A stretch of 7,533 nt of DNA, from positions 1-7,533 of the forward strand of contig CALILB010000416.1 in NCBI GenBank assembly GCA_938016625.1. The letters run 5' to 3'. This document shows positions 1 to 6,259 of this stretch, in pieces. This stretch comes from an uncultured bacterium (GTDB lineage: Bacteria > Acidobacteriota > Thermoanaerobaculia > Multivoradales > JAHEKO01). Each line of letters opens with the position of its first letter. Within the stretch, counting starts at the first letter, position 1. Both the position numbers and the translations under genes were made by a program. Under the pieces are notes generated by a model. That model worked only from the letters and a program-made list of their open reading frames with translations. It had not been told where the DNA came from and searched no databases.

Positions 1-521
1 CTTACACCGAACGCCTCGGTCATCAGGCCACCCACCGCCGCTCCGACCGCAAGCAACGTCGACCAGGTCGCCGCCGAGAGAGCGTTGGCCGTCAGCAGCT
101 CCCGCTCGGTCGTGATGTTGGGAATCGACGCGCTGCGCGCCGGTATGAACAACGCGCTGACGACCATCTGCAGGGAACCGAGGAGATAGAGGATCCATAC
201 CTCCCCCGGGTCGTCCACCAACAGGAATCCGAGCACCAGAACCGCTCGGATCAGATCCGCGGCGATCATCAACCGGCGCCGGTCGAAGCGATCGATCAAC
301 AGACCGGCAATCGGCGAGGCGATGGCAAACGGCAGTGTCTTGGTGATGAACACCAGCCCGAGGGCCAGCGGTGAGCCGGTCAATTCCCGGATGAGAACGT
401 AGAGCGCGATGGCGTTGATCCAGTCGCCGAGCAGCGAGGCCACATCACCGATCCAGATCCGCCGGTAGTTGGCGTTGCTCCTGATCAGCTCGAGATAACC
501 GGCGCCCGATGATTGGCTCAC
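1..521 (-). CDS. MFS transporter, N-terminal part (partial)
   Basis: The first 173 residues of an inner-membrane transporter of the major facilitator superfamily; the C-terminal half lies beyond the left window edge. The reading frame is open to base 1. Residues 25-45, 52-75, 86-103, 108-127 and 152-166 are hydrophobic and fit the first five membrane helices. The loop after helix 2 carries MFS motif A, seen as GLLIDRFDRRR at residues 73-83. The opening 'YRRIWIGDVASLLGDW' at residues 19-34 is typical of the MFS_3/EntS-like exporter branch, so drug, siderophore or metabolite efflux driven by proton exchange is likely; the substrate cannot be read. I chose the GTG at 521 because it sits at the normal distance from the first helix. 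An in-frame ATG at 587 would add 22 residues without a ribosome site and would cover the promoter of the divergent gene. The two genes may share the 81-bp intergenic space. Confidence 0.88.
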   Translation of the reverse strand, partial: MSQSSGAGYLELIRSNANYRRIWIGDVASLLGDWINAIALYVLIRELTGSPLALGLVFITKTLPFAIASPIAGLLIDRFDRRRLMIAADLIRAVLVLGFLLVDDPGEVWILYLLGSLQMVVSALFIPARSASIPNITTERELLTANALSAATWSTLLAVGAAVGGLMTEAFGV

Positions 522-546
522 GGCCGAGCAGGATACCTCACCACCC

Positions 547-575
547 TTGACGCCGAGCGTACGGCACCCTAATAC
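547..575 (+). promoter_or_regulatory. sigma70-type promoter for the metallopeptidase/DUF1569 pair
   Basis: TTGACG at 547-552 and TAATAC at 570-575 are separated by exactly 17 bp. Against TTGACA and TATAAT these match 5 of 6 and 4 of 6 positions, with ideal spacing. Transcription would begin near 582, giving a leader of about 20 nt before the ATG at 603. It lies in the gap between two divergent genes, where a promoter is expected. Assigned from sequence only. Confidence 0.55.
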
Positions 576-602
576 TCCTCCCGACATTCCAAGATCTGGA
601 CA

Positions 603-965
603 ATGCGCGTCACCTTAGAGGAATTCGAAGAGCTCGTCTCTCGCGCGCTCGACGGCCTGCCCGCCGAATTGGCGGACCGGATGGACAACGTCGCGGTGGT
701 GGTGGAAGAGGAGCCGTCGGCCGAAGAGCTCGAGTCGGTCGGTCTGGACCCGGCACACGACGAGCTATTCGGCCTCTATCACGGTGTGCCACTGGCCGAG
801 CGGAACTCCTTCTACGAAACGCTTCCCGACAGGGTGGTGATCTACAGCGGACCTCTGGTGCGCTGCTGCGACTCCCGTCGTGAGCTGCTGCGCGAGATCA
901 GGGACACCGTGGTGCACGAGATCGGTCATCATTTCGGTCTGCAGGAAGACGAGATGCCCTATTAG
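603..965 (+). CDS. minimal zinc metallopeptidase-like protein (Zincin_1/DUF1025 family)
   Basis: A 120-residue cytoplasmic protein with no signal peptide. The zinc-site motif HEIGHH is at residues 105-110 (H105, E106, H109), followed by FGLQEDE, which supplies an acidic third ligand near residues 115-117. This C-terminal arrangement and the short length match the Zincin_1 (DUF1025, 'metallopeptidase family') proteins, which hold the HExxH helix and little else. The family has the metal site, but its substrates are largely unknown and proteolysis is assumed rather than shown. The N-terminal half is acidic (EEFEEL, VEEEPSAEELE). A promoter lies just upstream, but the ribosome site is weak (CTGGA). 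The downstream DUF1569 gene begins 2 nt after the stop, so the two are probably co-transcribed and translationally coupled. Family assignment is firm; the exact role is unknown. Confidence 0.85.
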   Translation: MRVTLEEFEELVSRALDGLPAELADRMDNVAVVVEEEPSAEELESVGLDPAHDELFGLYHGVPLAERNSFYETLPDRVVIYSGPLVRCCDSRRELLREIRDTVVHEIGHHFGLQEDEMPY

Positions 966-967
966 TC

Positions 968-1510
968 ATGCCGACGATGCCCTCATCATCGACCACGGCA
1001 AACTACGGGGCCATCTGCGCCCAGCTCGACGAGCTTCTGAGGCTCGCCAGCCAATCCGACTTCGCAGCCGTTCGGGCGCCAGAGGTCTCAGGCTGGAGTG
1101 TCGGTGAGCAGCTGGAGCATCTTCTGTTGGCCGATCGGACGATCCTGGACGGCTTTGACAGGCTGCTCGACGGTACCCTGACTTCGGCCGGAGGCGGGCC
1201 CACCGCCATCGGCCGGTTCATCTTGGTGTCGGGGTACATCCCACGGGGCCGGGGCAAAGCACCCAAAGCGGTGATACCTGGAACTCTCTCCCCGGGCGAG
1301 ATCGCTTCGGGTTTCGAAGTGGTCAAGCGGCGGTTCGAGGAGCTCGCACCCCGGCTCGGCGAGATGGAAGCCGGCGGGGCCACTTTTCGTCACCCACTGC
1401 TGGGAGAGTTGAACCCAGGCCAGTGGCTCAAGTTCGTCAAGGTTCACCACCACCATCATCAGAAGCTGATTCGTGACATTCGCCGGCAGGCCGAGCGATC
1501 GGCGGCCTAG
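968..1510 (+). CDS. DUF1569 / DinB-fold protein
   Basis: A 180-residue soluble protein of the DinB/YfiT four-helix-bundle superfamily, closest in motif to DUF1569. The metal-ligand histidines of the fold can be placed: H51 in 'GEQLEHLLLADR', and the H160-H164 run ahead of the last helix. 'RHPLLGELNPGQW' (residues 141-153) matches the DUF1569 pattern of HP, a glycine, then a W before the terminal histidines. Superfamily members include metal-dependent thiol (bacillithiol or mycothiol) transferases and many of unknown function; no activity can be assigned here. Five consecutive native histidines (bases 1445-1459) are unusual. The ATG at 968 lies 2 nt after the metallopeptidase stop, indicating coupling; an in-frame ATG at 977 is an alternative. 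The 3' end overlaps the convergent HAD gene by three bases within a CTAG palindrome. Confidence 0.8.
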   Translation: MPTMPSSSTTANYGAICAQLDELLRLASQSDFAAVRAPEVSGWSVGEQLEHLLLADRTILDGFDRLLDGTLTSAGGGPTAIGRFILVSGYIPRGRGKAPKAVIPGTLSPGEIASGFEVVKRRFEELAPRLGEMEAGGATFRHPLLGELNPGQWLKFVKVHHHHHQKLIRDIRRQAERSAA

Positions 1511-2211
1511 TCTCTACTTCCAACCGAAGACAAAAGCTGGCGATAGTCGGCAAAGGTTCCCGGGCCCGTGGGGGCGCCGGCGACCTTCAAGAGGCAGGGG
1601 CAGCCCGCACGGCGAGCACACTCGCCATCCCGCTCGTCCCGGTCGCCGATGAGCAGCACCTGGGCAGGCTCGGCCCCGGCGAGCTCGACGACTCGGAGCA
1701 GACCGGCGGGGTGGGGCTTGAAGCGATCGACCTCCGGATCCATCGCGGTTACCACCAGGTCGGTCTCCAGCTCCAGAGCCTGGAGCTTTCTCGACGCCGG
1801 ATAGTCGGAGAAGGCGGCCACCGTTCGGCCGGTCTCTTTGAGCCGGGAAAACAACTCGGCTGCGCCCTCGTACCGGCAGGCTCGAAGATGACGGAGTGGG
1901 CGCTCGAACATCCACTCCTCCACCACGGTCTCGACCTCCGCGGGTGAGACACCCAGCCGGGAAGCCGGGCGCTCGAACTGGGCCCGCAAGATGGAGTCCG
2001 CCTCCTCTTCGGCCAGCTGCTCCCGGATCCGGCGAAATTCTTGGATGGTTCTGACCAGCGACATCTTCCAGGGCCGAGCCAGGCAGTAAAGGAGGATCTC
2101 TTGCGCCATCTGCCGACGGAGCGGTCCCTGATCGTAGAGAGTGCCGTCGACATCGAAGACGACGACCCGGATATCCCGCCAGTCCGGTGCGGATGTCGAG
2201 AGGGGGGACAC
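1507..2211 (-). CDS. HAD-superfamily phosphatase
   Basis: A 234-residue haloacid-dehalogenase-type hydrolase, probably a phosphatase of a small phosphorylated metabolite. All four motifs are visible: motif I DVDGTLYD with nucleophile D20 and acid D22; motif II serine in FSDYP (S135); motif III lysine in RFKPHP (K165); motif IV GDRDERDG with D190 and D195 for magnesium. The roughly 100 residues between motifs I and II form a helical C1 cap, as in phosphoglycolate-phosphatase/beta-phosphoglucomutase-like enzymes. The GTG at 2211 is preferred because it starts 4 nt after the UbiA stop and gives a normal N-terminus; a GTG at 2250 would add 13 residues and overlap the UbiA gene. The operonic link suggests it acts on the product or substrate of the UbiA enzyme, for example removing the 5-phosphate of a polyprenyl-phosphoribose; this is inference. 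The 3' end meets the convergent DUF1569 gene. Confidence 0.87.
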   Translation of the reverse strand: MSPLSTSAPDWRDIRVVVFDVDGTLYDQGPLRRQMAQEILLYCLARPWKMSLVRTIQEFRRIREQLAEEEADSILRAQFERPASRLGVSPAEVETVVEEWMFERPLRHLRACRYEGAAELFSRLKETGRTVAAFSDYPASRKLQALELETDLVVTAMDPEVDRFKPHPAGLLRVVELAGAEPAQVLLIGDRDERDGECARRAGCPCLLKVAGAPTGPGTFADYRQLLSSVGSRD

Positions 2212-2215
2212 CGGC

Positions 2216-3211
2216 TCAGCCGCCCGACAGGACGATGTAGTGGGGAGCACTCAGTCGCTCGAGCAGCGGAATGTCGATCCAGGTCAGCAGCATAAGGACC
2301 ACCACCAGCAGCACGGAAATGCCCACCAAGGTCTTTTCGTGGAAGAGCCGCTCCGGCGCCTGCGCGGAGGACTCTTTCTTGAGAGCAATGCGAAGATAGG
2401 AGACAAAGAGTGCAGCAAATATCGGCAGCGAGAGCAGGTACTCGACGCGGTACTTGATGAGAAAGACGGCCAGAAAGAAAGCCGCCATCAACGCATAGAG
2501 AAAAGCCACCAGGAGCAGCGAGCTTTCGGTGTAGTGACGGAATGAGCGTCGGTAGCGCTCGAGCGCCTCCAGTGTGCCGGTGACGATCGCGCTCCGGTAC
2601 TCCGCGAAGCGCTTGAGCGTCATCAGATAGGCACCACCCATCCAATAAGCGAGCAAAAGGCTCGAAGGAGGCAGGGTCGTCGAGTCGACCATGGCCCAGC
2701 CGAGAGTCAGCCTGATGGGATTGTTGACCGCCTCGCTCAAGACATCGAGATAGACCTTCTCCTTGGTGCGGATGGGTGGAACGTTGTAGATCAGCCCGCT
2801 GATCAGAAACAGACAGGAGGTCCAGAAGAAGAGCTTCGAAACAGCCATGGCCAGCAACAGACCGATCACCACGAGACCGATGTACTCGGTGTACACCACC
2901 AGAGGGTTGAGCTGTTTGCGGACGGCCGGCCGCTCCGATTTGATGGGATGGTGAACATCGCTGCCGGCATCCAACCACTCGTTGAGGACGTAGTTGGCGG
3001 ATGCGATGGCGGCGGCGCTGGCAAAGCCGATCAGAACCGGTACCAGGACATCGCCAAAGCTCCTGTCATGCAGCACCAGCGCCAGGACCACCCCAGGTAG
3101 GATAAAGACATGCTTTACCCAGTGATCGGGCCTTGCCAGGGCGACATAGTCGGCCAGATTGGCCCTCTGCCCCCGGTCGGCAACCGGGGACGACGCTTCA
3201 ACCGATCCCAT
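2216..3211 (-). CDS. UbiA-family polyprenyl transferase, resembling decaprenyl-phosphate phosphoribosyltransferase
   Basis: A 331-residue integral membrane enzyme with about nine hydrophobic helices (for example residues 54-71, 107-125, 128-142, 231-252, 258-273 and 294-310). The first aspartate motif is NEWLDAGSD at residues 77-85, corresponding to NDxxDxxxD, followed by HP (88-89), K91 and RP (94-95). The opening 'ARPDHWVKHVFILPG' (26-40) and the motif with HPxKxxRP are hallmarks of the branch containing decaprenyl-phosphate 5-phosphoribose synthase, which joins PRPP to a polyprenyl phosphate. The second motif region is 'YLDVLSEAVNNPIRLTLGW' (154-172), with D156 and E160. The first motif has E78 where D is usual, and the second is DxxxE, so donor and acceptor are uncertain; quinone or heme prenylation is less likely. 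The ATG at 3211 is chosen over a TTG at 3229. The HAD phosphatase follows after 4 nt. No clear ribosome site is present. Confidence 0.83.
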   Translation of the reverse strand: MGSVEASSPVADRGQRANLADYVALARPDHWVKHVFILPGVVLALVLHDRSFGDVLVPVLIGFASAAAIASANYVLNEWLDAGSDVHHPIKSERPAVRKQLNPLVVYTEYIGLVVIGLLLAMAVSKLFFWTSCLFLISGLIYNVPPIRTKEKVYLDVLSEAVNNPIRLTLGWAMVDSTTLPPSSLLLAYWMGGAYLMTLKRFAEYRSAIVTGTLEALERYRRSFRHYTESSLLLVAFLYALMAAFFLAVFLIKYRVEYLLSLPIFAALFVSYLRIALKKESSAQAPERLFHEKTLVGISVLLVVVLMLLTWIDIPLLERLSAPHYIVLSGG

Positions 3212-3264
3212 GATTACAGCGTACAACAATCGGGCTGCGAGTCCGCTATCCTCTGCCGATCGAC

Positions 3265-4020
3265 ATGAGGGTTGGACGACTTTTTGCGCTGCTCCTTCTG
3301 GCCTTCCTGGTCCAGTTCGGCTGTGCGGAACCGATGGAGAGTCCGGAGCCGACTACGGTGTCGAGAGGCGAGACGGTCATCCTTCTCCACGGCATCGCCC
3401 GCACCAGTAGCTCCATGTGGCGTATCGAGTCGGTTCTCCGGGCGCGGGGATACGAGGTCGTCAACCTCGACTACCCGTCGAGAAAAGGGAGCATCGACGA
3501 GCTCTCCGATTTTCTGGGCCAAACGCTGGCCACCTGCTGTGCCGACCCCGACAAAAAGGTCCACTTTGTGACCCATTCCATGGGTGGCATCGTCGTCCGC
3601 CATCACCTGGCCCGGCAACACCCTCCCAATCTTGGCCGCGTCGTCATGCTCAGCCCACCCAGTGGGGGAAGCGAGATGGTGGATCTGCTGAGCGACAATC
3701 CACTCTTCGAGCTCACCCTGGGGCCAGCCGGCCAGGAGTTGGGGACCGACTCCTCGAGCGTGCCCCGGCAACTCGGTGCGGTCGATTTCGAGCTCGGTGT
3801 GATTGCGGGCGACTCCAGCGTCAACCCGGTCTTCTCGGAGCTGATCCCGGGCAAGGACGATGGTGCGGTCTCGGTTGAGAACGCCAAGACCCCCGGCATG
3901 ACCGACTTCCTCACCCTCCCCTACAGCCACACCTTCATCATGTTCAGCCTGGAAGTCATCGAGCAGACCATCCATTTCCTCGAAAACGGAGTCTTCGACC
4001 ACCGGGAGGAGGCCTCATGA
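3265..4020 (+). CDS. secreted or membrane-anchored alpha/beta-hydrolase lipase
   Basis: A 251-residue serine hydrolase carrying an N-terminal export signal (MRVGRLFALLLLAFLVQFGC). Cys20 could be a lipid anchor, but the residues before it (QFG) do not fit a standard lipobox, so ordinary signal-peptidase cleavage is equally possible. The fold is read from: oxyanion-hole HG at 42-43 in 'ILLHGIARTSSSMW'; nucleophile elbow THSMGG with S105; acid D198 or D199 in 'PGKDDGAVSVENA'; and H222 in 'YSHTFIMF'. This order and the 'VHFVTHSMGGIVVR' context match the lipase/PGAP1-like branch that hydrolyses esters of lipids; the true substrate is unknown. Its stop overlaps the next start (ATGA at 4017-4020), so it is coupled to the VWA-like gene, and the two products probably act in the same extracytoplasmic compartment. 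The start has no clear Shine-Dalgarno sequence. Confidence 0.86.
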   Translation: MRVGRLFALLLLAFLVQFGCAEPMESPEPTTVSRGETVILLHGIARTSSSMWRIESVLRARGYEVVNLDYPSRKGSIDELSDFLGQTLATCCADPDKKVHFVTHSMGGIVVRHHLARQHPPNLGRVVMLSPPSGGSEMVDLLSDNPLFELTLGPAGQELGTDSSSVPRQLGAVDFELGVIAGDSSVNPVFSELIPGKDDGAVSVENAKTPGMTDFLTLPYSHTFIMFSLEVIEQTIHFLENGVFDHREEAS

Positions 4021-5324
4021 TCTCTTTTACCTCTCTTTTTCTGGGTCTCGTCCTGGGTGCTCAGACCATCCAGCTCGCGGTTACCGACGGCGTCGACATT
4101 GTCGAGCTGCATATCGATGGACTGGTCATCGGCACCCTCGACACCGAGCCATGGACTCTGGAATACGATTTTGGCGAAGAGCTGGCGCCGCACGAGCTGG
4201 TCGCCATTGCCTTCAATGCAGAAGACGAGGAAGTCGGCCGGGCTGAGCAATGGGTCAACCTCCCGCGTCAGGCGGCCGAGGCCGAGCTCGTCCTCGAGAA
4301 GACCAAGGGCACATCCGGCCGCACCGCCCATCTGACCTGGGAGAGCCTTGCCGGCGCCAGTCCCGCGGCGATCCGGATCTTCTTTGATGGAGAGGCCCTC
4401 GATGTTGCCGATCCTCGGGAATTCGAGCTTCCACCCCACGATCCCGGTCAGATTCACTTTCTCCGCGCCGAGCTGGAATTTGCAGAGAGCGTGACCTCGG
4501 TCGTCGAGGCCATCTTTGGCGGCACCTATGCCGACCGGGTCAGCACCGAGCTCACTGCGGTTCCGGTGCGTCTGAGCAAGGGAGTCGACGATCTCGCACC
4601 TGAAGACCTCGCGGGATGGTTCCTCAGCGGCGACAAGCCTCTTCGGGTGGCCGCTGTCGAAACCGGCGTTGCCGACATCGTCATGGTCAGGGATCCCTCG
4701 ACGCAAACCACGATCGATGAACAGCAACGACCCGGTGGCTACACTCCGACGTTTGCCCGCAGCGGGGCCGCTGCCACGGGCGCCACCAAGCACGCACAGG
4801 ACTGGCGTCTGCAGTTCCTTTGGCCCGTCCCCCGTCGCCACGCCGGGGTTCAGGGGCTCTACGATCTTTTCCCACCGTCGACGGTTTTGAACTCCCAGGA
4901 CGGAGACCTGCTACAGCTCATGACCAACGCGCGTCTGGCGCCCGATCCCAGGGACAAGCAGCGGCTTGCCGATGCGGTTGCGGTGGCCGGGATTACTGCG
5001 GCCGCTGGCAGAAGCAGACGGGCAGTCGTTCTGTATTTGGGAGATCCGACCCAGGACGACAGTAATCTCACCGCCGCCCAGGTTCGACGCTATCTGGAGC
5101 GGCTGCAGGTACCACTCGATGTTTGGACAACGACTCGGCGGAAGGACCTCGAAAGTACCTGGGGCGAGGCCAGCAAGGTAGTGACCTACGCCCAGGTAGA
5201 GGGGGCCTGGCGACGTCTCAGAAAAGATCTCGCACGCCAGCGGGTCGTCTGGGTCTCCGGCATCCACCTGCCGCAGGAGATCAGGCTCGCGCCACAGGCC
5301 GAGGGGATCAGCATCGCCAGATAG
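4017..5324 (+). CDS. secreted VWA-like protein with Ig-like N-terminus and degenerate MIDAS
   Basis: A 435-residue exported protein of no firmly recognised family. A short hydrophobic signal (residues 1-15, cleavage near LGA-QT) leads into a beta-rich Ig-like segment, 'VELHIDGLVIGTLDTEPWTL' (29-48) and following strands, of the kind found in acidobacterial VWFA-related proteins. A second beta segment occupies about 88-165. The C-terminal half looks like a von Willebrand A domain: strand 'ADIVMVRDPSTQ' (219-230), helix 'RLADAVAVAG' (316-325), strand 'RRAVVLYLGD' (334-343), then 'DDSNLTAAQVRRYLERLQVPLDVW' split between helix and strand. The metal site DxSxS is here DPSTQ (226-230), so metal binding is probably weakened. 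The gene is coupled to the lipase by ATGA and converges on the nucleoside phosphorylase 12 bp away. Role unknown; protein binding or scaffolding for the lipase is a guess. Confidence 0.75.
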   Translation: MISFTSLFLGLVLGAQTIQLAVTDGVDIVELHIDGLVIGTLDTEPWTLEYDFGEELAPHELVAIAFNAEDEEVGRAEQWVNLPRQAAEAELVLEKTKGTSGRTAHLTWESLAGASPAAIRIFFDGEALDVADPREFELPPHDPGQIHFLRAELEFAESVTSVVEAIFGGTYADRVSTELTAVPVRLSKGVDDLAPEDLAGWFLSGDKPLRVAAVETGVADIVMVRDPSTQTTIDEQQRPGGYTPTFARSGAAATGATKHAQDWRLQFLWPVPRRHAGVQGLYDLFPPSTVLNSQDGDLLQLMTNARLAPDPRDKQRLADAVAVAGITAAAGRSRRAVVLYLGDPTQDDSNLTAAQVRRYLERLQVPLDVWTTTRRKDLESTWGEASKVVTYAQVEGAWRRLRKDLARQRVVWVSGIHLPQEIRLAPQAEGISIAR

Positions 5325-5336
5325 CCGTCGATAACC

Positions 5337-6170
5337 TCACCGGTCCTTTTCGGCCCAGACGCGGACTCCTTCGAGCGCGACCCGGATCGCGCGCTCCTCG
5401 GCCAGTTGGGCCGTTTTCGCATCGAACTCCATGTGGGAGTCGTCCCGCGCGAAGACCGCCAGCACCGCGCCGGCCTGACACTGGGCGGCGCCTGCGCTTC
5501 CGGCCACCGACACGACCTCTTGCTCCACCGTCGAGGCGAGCACAAAGAGGGCCGACGCCTCCATCTCGCTGGCAACAACACCACATCTACGGAGCCAGGC
5601 GACGTACTCGAGGTTGCGCTCTCCCGCCGGACCGTGGCCAAACTCCCGGCCATAGAGCGACGCCTTGCTGTGGCACAAACCGCAGAAGGTCTCGTCTGCC
5701 AGACCCGCCCGCCGTGCCCCCTCGGTGAGCGCGGCCACCGCCTCGGGGTGGGCGACCGCAGGGAATCCCTCGGGGGCATAGCTGTAGGTGGTGGCCTCGT
5801 CGCGAACGGCCCCAGTGGCGATGACCACCTGGCCGGGGCGGATCGAGGGGGTACCGGTGCCGCACGACCCGACTCGCAACAGCCGCCGAGCACCACAGGC
5901 GAGAAGCTCACGCACCACCACCTCGGTCGAGGCGCTGCCGATGCCGGTGGGGATGGCCAGCACCTCCACCGGTCCTTTCTCCTCCGACGCGGCCAGCTTC
6001 CCGAGGTAGGCGTGGAAGCCCCGCGGGTTCTCCCGCACCTCCACCTCCTCGAAGCTCCGTGCAATCCGCTCGGCCCGTGAAGGGTCGCCCGGCAGCAGAA
6101 CGTAGCGTCCGATCCCCTCGTTCCCCTCCACGTGGTCGGGGGTCAGCTGAATATGATGCTGCATCTCCAT
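5337..6170 (-). CDS. nucleoside phosphorylase, uridine-phosphorylase-like
   Basis: A 277-residue cytoplasmic enzyme of the PNP_UDP_1 family, which cleaves nucleosides with phosphate to give base and ribose-1-phosphate. Compared from memory with E. coli Udp, it keeps the N-terminal ribose-contact H6 in 'HIQLT', phosphate-site GDPSR at 28-32, R50, 'PTGIGSASTEVVVREL' (74-89) matching the family signature, 'LRVGSCG' with R99, and the ribose-binding EME at 202-204. The uracil-recognition region, FYPGQERYDT in E. coli, is replaced by 'SLYGREFGHG' (171-180), lacking the glutamine. The purine-type aspartate of DeoD ('TVSDH') is also not visible. The base preferred is therefore uncertain. I chose the ATG at 6170; a GTG at 6176 and ATG at 6164 are in frame. 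No good ribosome site is seen. It is divergent from the DinB gene and convergent with the VWA-like gene, so probably transcribed alone. Confidence 0.87.
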   Translation of the reverse strand: MEMQHHIQLTPDHVEGNEGIGRYVLLPGDPSRAERIARSFEEVEVRENPRGFHAYLGKLAASEEKGPVEVLAIPTGIGSASTEVVVRELLACGARRLLRVGSCGTGTPSIRPGQVVIATGAVRDEATTYSYAPEGFPAVAHPEAVAALTEGARRAGLADETFCGLCHSKASLYGREFGHGPAGERNLEYVAWLRRCGVVASEMEASALFVLASTVEQEVVSVAGSAGAAQCQAGAVLAVFARDDSHMEFDAKTAQLAEERAIRVALEGVRVWAEKDR

Positions 6171-6245
6171 GATCACGAATCATAAGTCGAAATGGCGGAT
6201 GGAGGCCTGTGCTAGCCTGACTCCTTGTTGATCTGCCGTCTATTC

Positions 6246-6252
6246 GAGGAGG
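6246..6252 (+). promoter_or_regulatory. strong ribosome binding site for the DinB-family gene
   Basis: GAGGAGG, followed by 7 nt and the ATG at 6260. It fixes the start of this gene and is much stronger than the sites of most other genes in the window. Confidence 0.75.
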
Positions 6253-6259
6253 CACAAAG

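Noticed and set aside
522..587. N-terminal extension of the MFS gene from the ATG at 587.
   Set aside because: It adds residues with no similarity to MFS N-termini, has no ribosome site and overlaps the divergent promoter; the GTG at 521 gives a normal start.
1749..2978. A 409-codon open frame on the minus strand across the HAD and UbiA genes.
   Set aside because: It is an out-of-frame shadow: the product is rich in R, S and H and lacks any motif, while the two overlapping genes in other frames carry full HAD and UbiA motifs.
3214..4841. Two long minus-strand frames (262 and 306 codons) opposite the lipase and VWA-like genes.
   Set aside because: They mirror the codons of the plus-strand genes, a usual effect of GC-rich third positions. 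The plus-strand lipase has a complete catalytic triad and the pair shows a clean ATGA coupling.
5186..6080. Long frames on both strands overlapping the nucleoside phosphorylase.
   Set aside because: The phosphorylase frame holds the family signature and ligands in order; the others have only low-complexity R/P/S-rich products.
6179..6184. A TATGAT -10 element on the minus strand just before the nucleoside phosphorylase start.
   Set aside because: The hexamer is good but the bases 17 bp upstream (GGCCTC) do not resemble a -35, and it lies only 8 nt before the ATG; too weak to annotate as a promoter.
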